Part shown: in pieces, positions 7,141 through 10,585 of the stretch
How the letters are laid out: each line of letters starts with the position of its first letter
How positions within the stretch are numbered: the stretch's first letter is position 1
Assembly: GCA_021805955.1 (NCBI GenBank)
Contig: JAJZDO010000675.1
Coordinates: forward strand, 1-10,585
DNA: 10,585 nt
Reading direction: 5' to 3'
From: Acidobacteriota bacterium
GTDB lineage: Bacteria; Acidobacteriota; Terriglobia; Terriglobales; Acidobacteriaceae
Translations under genes and position numbers: made by a program
Notes under the pieces: generated by a model
Told to the model about the DNA's origin: nothing
The model's database searches: none
The model's input: only the letters and a program-made list of their open reading frames with translations

Positions 7141-7908
7141 ATGGGACGTAAAAAACCTTTCATCCCGAGTCCGGTTGGTTCTATGCGCGAGCGAGCCTAC
7201 GCCTACATTCAGCGCAAAATCGCCTCTGGCGAGCTCAAGCCGGAAGTCCCTATTTCCGAATTGGTTCTGGCCAAGGAATTGGACATGAGCCGCACGCCAG
7301 TCAGGGAAGCATTGGGCCAGTTGGTGGCCGAAGGGCTGCTCGAACAGACTGCCAACCGCGGCACGCTGGTGGTTCAGTTGAAGCGCAAGGACATTATAGA
7401 ACTCTACGAATTGCGTGAGGCACTCGAAGTTTATTCCGTTCGCAAAGCCGCTCAATCGCCGCCCCGCTCCATTGATCTGAAACGATGGCAGGATTTCTCC
7501 GATGAGGTCCTGCACCTCAAAAGTGAACTGGAAAAATCCGGGAAGCCCGCCCTCAATGGGGAGCAGATGCACCGCTTCATGTCGTCGGATCTCAGCTTTC
7601 ACAATATGCTGATGCGTATGGCCGCCAATGATCGGGTCCTAAAGGTGGTCAATGAAACGCGTCTTCTCATTCGCATCTTTGCCATCCAGCGACATGGATA
7701 CGATGTGGCCACACTGGAAGGAATCCACCAGCAACATAACGCTATCATCCAGGCAATTACCGCTCACGACTCTGAACTGGCGACACAGTTGCTTACACGC
7801 CACATTCGCAACAGCCTGGACGAAAGCTTGGACGCCTACGACGTATGGGAGCGGGAAACTTCTCTGAAAAATAACATTCCAGCGTTCTTTGGAATTCTTC
7901 CCGATTGA
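7141..7908 (+). CDS. GntR-family transcriptional regulator, FCD (FadR-like) subfamily
   Basis: This DNA-binding regulator has 255 residues, normal for the FCD branch. The winged helix-turn-helix occupies about residues 15-77, with the typical SRTPVREALGQLVAEGLL recognition segment (50-67) and an NRGTLV wing. The all-helical FCD ligand-binding domain follows. Its usual metal-binding set is present: Asp150 and His154 (DLSFH), His199 (HNAIIQAI) and His221 (LTRHIRN). Metal-binding FCD domains commonly sense carboxylic or sugar acids, which fits the divergent aldolase and transporter genes. An in-frame TTG at 7057 would add 28 residues unlike the family across the A+T-rich promoter region. ATG 7141, preceded by a purine-rich AGAAGAAGAA, is therefore preferred. 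It probably represses the minus-strand unit and itself until ligand binds. The effector is unknown. Confidence 0.9.
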   Translation: MGRKKPFIPSPVGSMRERAYAYIQRKIASGELKPEVPISELVLAKELDMSRTPVREALGQLVAEGLLEQTANRGTLVVQLKRKDIIELYELREALEVYSVRKAAQSPPRSIDLKRWQDFSDEVLHLKSELEKSGKPALNGEQMHRFMSSDLSFHNMLMRMAANDRVLKVVNETRLLIRIFAIQRHGYDVATLEGIHQQHNAIIQAITAHDSELATQLLTRHIRNSLDESLDAYDVWERETSLKNNIPAFFGILPD

Positions 7909-7986
7909 GGAATGTGGGATAGCTGCCTCTTGCTTATCCGAGTCTTCAGCAAGCCACAATGGGTAGTGGGGGGCACGTCTAGATTA

Positions 7987-8005
7987 TGCATAAATAACTG
8001 CTTCA
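7987..8005 (+). repeat. Left terminal inverted repeat of the ISAzo13-family element
   Basis: Nineteen bases beginning TGCATAAATAA match the inverted right end (9223-9241) at 17 of 19 positions. The inner edge includes the transposase stop codon (8003-8005). Confidence 0.7.
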
Positions 8006-9191
8006 TTGTGGCGATATGGTATAGTTCCAGTCACCGTGGAAGGAATGGCGCTGGAGTTGGACAGCGGCGAATTTTGCGTCGGAGATCTTCACGCCCTTGG
8101 GATATTTGTTTTCGTCCAGTTCGGCGCGCACCGTGAGTCCGGCGGTGGTGGTCGTGGCCGCGATCAGTTGGACAATCGCCCTGAAGCTGCGCAGCGGCTT
8201 GCCGCGCCAATTGATGGTGATAAAGGAAAACAGTCGATGCTCGATCTTGTTCCACTTACTGGTGCCGGGCGGCAAGTGGCACACCGTAATCGGGATGCAT
8301 AACTCGTTGGCCAGCGCTTGCAACTCGATTTTCCATAGGCGTACCCGGTGGCCGTTACTGCCGCCGCCATCGGCAGTGATCATCAGGCGACTTGCCTGGG
8401 GATAGCGTTGTTGTCCCATCGCCCACCACCAGCGGCGGATCGCGTGGACGGCGAAACTGGCGGTATCGTACTCACCCAGCCATTGTTATCGGCGATGTCA
8501 TAAACTCCGTAAGGAACGGCGCGCCCCAGTTTGGGATCGATGAAGTCATGCACCTTGACGGCTTCCGGGGTCGCCTGAGGACGCCATTCCCGGCCGTTGT
8601 TCTTGTAATTGCCGACCAATTCCTTCTTCTTGGTGTCGACGGAAATGACCGGCTCATGGGCCGCCAGAAACGTTGCGGCCTGATCGTTGAAGTACTGAAA
8701 CTGGGCATCTCTGTTCATATGTCCGCTGCCTTCCCGTGTTTTACGGTTCGCCTGCAAGCTGTATCCCAGTTCCCGCAGGCAGTCGGCGACTACATGCGGG
8801 CAAACCGAATGCCCTCGCCCCGCAACCCCTGCGACAAGTGGCGCAGACTCTTGGATGTCCACAGCAGGGTCCGCATCGGATCGCCCCGCGTGGCCGGTTC
8901 CACCAGACGGTGCAGGTCCGGCAACAAGGTGGAATTCTGCGCACGCTTGCTCTTGCGTCCACCCCCAGGCTTGCGTATCCGCCCAGTCTCCACCTGCCTG
9001 TTCTGCTTGATTTCTTGTACGCCACGACCAATCGTGCTGCGGGCCATACCGGTGACCCGCGACACAGCACTCACACCGCCAGGACCGTATGCGCGGGCCT
9101 CGGCGGCGGCAAACCGACGCCGTCCCCGTTCATTCAAAACAGGAAGCAACTCCTCATAACGCTGTCGAATGGCGACCGCAGACCCAACCAT
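8003..9191 (-). pseudogene. ISAzo13-family transposase, two frame disruptions
   Basis: Read in three segments, this gives a near-complete ISAzo13-type transposase of about 390-400 residues. The N-terminal segment (9191 to about 8816) has a helix-turn-helix part with GMARSTIGRGVQE and a PGGGRKS linker. The middle segment (about 8811 to 8470) has GYSLQANRKTREG, then SVDTKKKELVGNYKN, which supplies a catalytic Asp, and VHDFIDPKLGRAVPYGVYD. The C-terminal segment (about 8465 to 8003) has LMITADGGGSNG with the second Asp, and PPGTSKWNKIEHRLFS with the Glu region. The first break, near 8811-8814, looks like loss of one G in a GGG run. The second, near 8466-8475, lacks about four codons plus one base between GWVS and DTASFAV. 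The catalytic residues survive in pieces, so this copy cannot make a working enzyme without recoding. Confidence 0.85.
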
Positions 9192-9222
9192 GCACGAACG
9201 CTATCACATTGGATATTCCATG

Positions 9223-9241
9223 TGAAGTACTTATTTATGCA
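9223..9241 (-). repeat. Right terminal inverted repeat of the ISAzo13-family element
   Basis: The reverse complement of these bases begins TGCATAAATAA and agrees with the left end (7987-8005) at 17 of 19 positions, the mismatches being at repeat positions 12 and 14. It lies 31 bases outside the transposase start at 9191. Confidence 0.7.
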
Positions 9242-9461
9242 CAGTGCCTTAGTTCCAGCTTCCAGGTTTAAACCCAATACTGTTCGCTTAATGAGCGATA
9301 TTCTTGGCTGATAGGCCGCCTTCGGAGTCCGGGAACGAACTTGGCGGTAGCCGCTCATTTTTCGTTTGACTCCTCGTGCATTTTGACGTGGGCGCCTCGG
9401 GGCCACACGTTCTTCGAGAATTTCCTCAAGAACGGCGTGGCGATATGCCTTTCGATCCTGA
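9242..9461 (-). pseudogene. Displaced C-terminal tail of the IS4-family transposase
   Basis: Directly after the C6 run the original frame resumes with QDRKAYRH, then VAPRRPRQNARGVKRKMSGY, the basic tail typical of this IS4 subgroup. The frame stays open to about 9242 and would then run on through the neighbouring element's inverted repeat to a stop at 9134. The natural end probably lies near 9242-9260. Without a correction of frame this tail of about 60-70 residues is not made. Confidence 0.65.
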
Positions 9462-10585
9462 GGGGGGAATAGCGTTGTAGAGGGGCAATTTGCGTCGAGC
9501 AACTCGCACCGCATGCAGGAACGACAGCCGATCCGGATCCACGTGGGCCCGCAGAGCGGCATCGTGCATTAGACTCCTGATCGCAAAGTGCGCCATTATC
9601 AGCCCATAGAATTCCTGTTGTACCAGGTCGGGCATTTTACTTCGCAAAATGATTCTGGGACCGCGCAGGTGTGTCTTTAATTCGTCCAGCGCGGTTTCGA
9701 TCTCCCAGCGTTCGTGATAGACCGCCGCCAATTCATCGGCGGGAGCTTGGGTGTGATCCACGATGGTAGTGATTAAGCGATAGCTGGGTTCGGCGTCGGC
9801 AACGCCCTCCAAACGATATTCAATGACGCGCACGGGAATCCCGTTCCGGTCATGCCGCTGGTCATAGGTTGTGGCATAAAGACGGCTCAGATAAGACCCG
9901 TCCGGCAGCCGCTTATGCAGCTCCAACGCAAACGTCCGGCCCACTCTCCAGAGCAAATCCGCGCCGGTGGATCGAGCTTGTTCCCACAAGCGATACCCGG
10001 AAAACAAACGATCTGCCAGACACAACATGCCGCACGACAAATGGGGGACCACCCGTTTGCCCAAGACCTGCTCCGACGTTTTGTAGCCATCCATCTCCGA
10101 GGCCAGCAAGATATGGGTCCCGTTCTCCACCAGCGACACGAAGCGCACCTGGGGAAATCCGCCCGGCCCTCGCAGCCCGGATGGTTTGCCGAATGCCGTG
10201 GCGTTGTCTTCCGTATCCGCCACATCCAGCGTGCTGCCGTCCAGACTGACCAAACGCCACCCGCCATACCATGCCCCGATTGTCTTTCGCGTTGCCACCG
10301 GCTTGACCACCGCATCATGCAACTGGCGAATCGGCTCCCAGCCCATTCTCTTGCGGGCCTGCGAAATTCCAGACTTGCCGGTGATCTTGATCCGTCGCCT
10401 CGGCCCCGCCAGCCACTGCGCTCCTTCCAGCAAACATCGAAGCACCTCACGGTAGGAAGACTGCATGTAGAGCGCCAACGCGATGACATAATAAATCACC
10501 ACGTGAGCGGGCAATTCGCGCTCTCGAATGCTTGCCTTGCCAGATTTTTCCAAAATCTCCTGAATCTTGCCCAACGGGAAAGTCT
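9426..10585 (-). CDS. IS4-family DDE transposase, N terminus outside window, frameshifted near C terminus
   Basis: This transposase would cut and join IS ends through a DDE active site. The reading frame is open through the right edge (TFPLGKIQEIL at the edge), so the TTG at 10574 is not the start; probably a few dozen residues are missing. Counting from 10574, the N-terminal IS4 domain spans about 1-90. The catalytic residues are Asp112 (SLDGST), Asp188 (CLADRLF) and Glu293. The IS4 signature Y-x2-R-x3-E-x6-K is exact at 286-300 (Tyr286, Arg289, Glu293, Lys300). After AIPP the frame goes wrong and stops at 9426. The expected continuation, QDRKAYRHAVLEEILEERV, is found in a neighbouring frame. 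The cause is a run of six C (minus strand; G at 9462-9467) where five would keep the frame. The catalytic core is intact, so activity is possible but uncertain. Confidence 0.85.
   Translation of the reverse strand, partial: TFPLGKIQEILEKSGKASIRERELPAHVVIYYVIALALYMQSSYREVLRCLLEGAQWLAGPRRRIKITGKSGISQARKRMGWEPIRQLHDAVVKPVATRKTIGAWYGGWRLVSLDGSTLDVADTEDNATAFGKPSGLRGPGGFPQVRFVSLVENGTHILLASEMDGYKTSEQVLGKRVVPHLSCGMLCLADRLFSGYRLWEQARSTGADLLWRVGRTFALELHKRLPDGSYLSRLYATTYDQRHDRNGIPVRVIEYRLEGVADAEPSYRLITTIVDHTQAPADELAAVYHERWEIETALDELKTHLRGPRIILRSKMPDLVQQEFYGLIMAHFAIRSLMHDAALRAHVDPDRLSFLHAVRVARRKLPLYNAIPPSGSKGISPRRS

Larger units (their letters stand above)
7987..9241 (-). mobile_element. ISAzo13-family insertion sequence, complete but inactivated
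   Basis: This element of about 1255 bp is bounded by imperfect terminal inverted repeats and contains one transposase reading region on the minus strand, broken into three frames. The outer ends read TGCATAAATAA on both sides. No target-site duplication is obvious: the left flank reads AGATTA and the right flank CAGTGC. This may mean that the flanks have decayed or rearranged, or that the element boundary is off by a base or two. Confidence 0.75.
9242..10585 (-). mobile_element. IS4-family insertion sequence, cut by the right edge of the window
   Basis: An IS4-type transposase gene fills this stretch on the minus strand and continues past the right edge. Its 3' side runs directly into the right end of the ISAzo13-family element. 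The sequence CAGTGCCTTAG at 9242-9252 is a candidate for this element's own end. The partner end is outside the window, so its inverted repeat cannot be confirmed. Confidence 0.6.

Noticed and set aside
7909..7986. Target-site duplication for the ISAzo13-type element
   Set aside because: The bases left of 7987 (AGATTA) and right of 9241 (CAGTGC) do not match at any useful length.
8392..9159. A 255-codon open frame on the plus strand across the IS region
   Set aside because: It lies antisense to the transposase, whose three minus-strand segments carry clear family motifs. The plus-strand translation has low-complexity arginine- and proline-rich content typical of a shadow frame.
9462..9467. 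Programmed frameshifting as the normal expression mode of the IS4 transposase
   Set aside because: IS4-family transposases are usually a single frame, and a one-base length change at a C run explains the break more simply. No stimulatory structure was identified.

Overview
The window is a bacterial chromosomal segment of moderate GC with long genes and little intergenic space, ending in a patch of decaying insertion sequences. The gene content (DUF5009/HGSNAT-like acyltransferase, Tat-exported glycosidase-like protein, HpaI-type aldolase, ACS-type MFS transporter, FCD-type GntR regulator, ISAzo13 and IS4 elements) suggests a soil saprotroph. Acidobacteriota is my best guess, from general resemblance only; no marker gene in the window decides it.

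Layout. (1) Bases 1-2092, plus strand: the 3' part of an APC-superfamily permease, followed 14 bases later by a multipass acyltransferase-like membrane protein of the COG4299/DUF5009 family. The two probably form one transcription unit. (2) A short convergent gap (2093-2143) holds a GC-rich hairpin. (3) Bases 2144-6967, minus strand: a three-gene catabolic unit read right to left. It consists of an 834-residue Tat-exported glycoside-hydrolase-like protein, an HpcH/HpaI aldolase whose start lies one base after the previous stop, and an MFS transporter. (4) Bases 6968-7140: a divergent control region with three TATACA elements about 32 bp apart, two of which fall on candidate -10 boxes facing opposite ways. 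(5) Bases 7141-7908, plus strand: an FCD-type GntR regulator. (6) Bases 7987-9241: a complete but dead ISAzo13-family insertion sequence with recognisable terminal inverted repeats and two frame disruptions. (7) Bases 9242-10585: the 3' part of an IS4-family element abutting the first one. Its transposase runs off the right edge and has a one-base frameshift near the C terminus.

How the genes work together (inference). The exported protein would release a sugar, perhaps a sugar acid, from a glycan. The MFS transporter, whose SYADR motif recalls sugar-acid/anion symporters, would import it. The aldolase would cleave a 2-keto-3-deoxy acid intermediate to pyruvate (or a related keto acid) plus an aldehyde. 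The divergent GntR regulator would repress the unit until an acidic ligand is bound. The exact substrate cannot be read from the sequence. No tRNA, rRNA or CRISPR array was seen.
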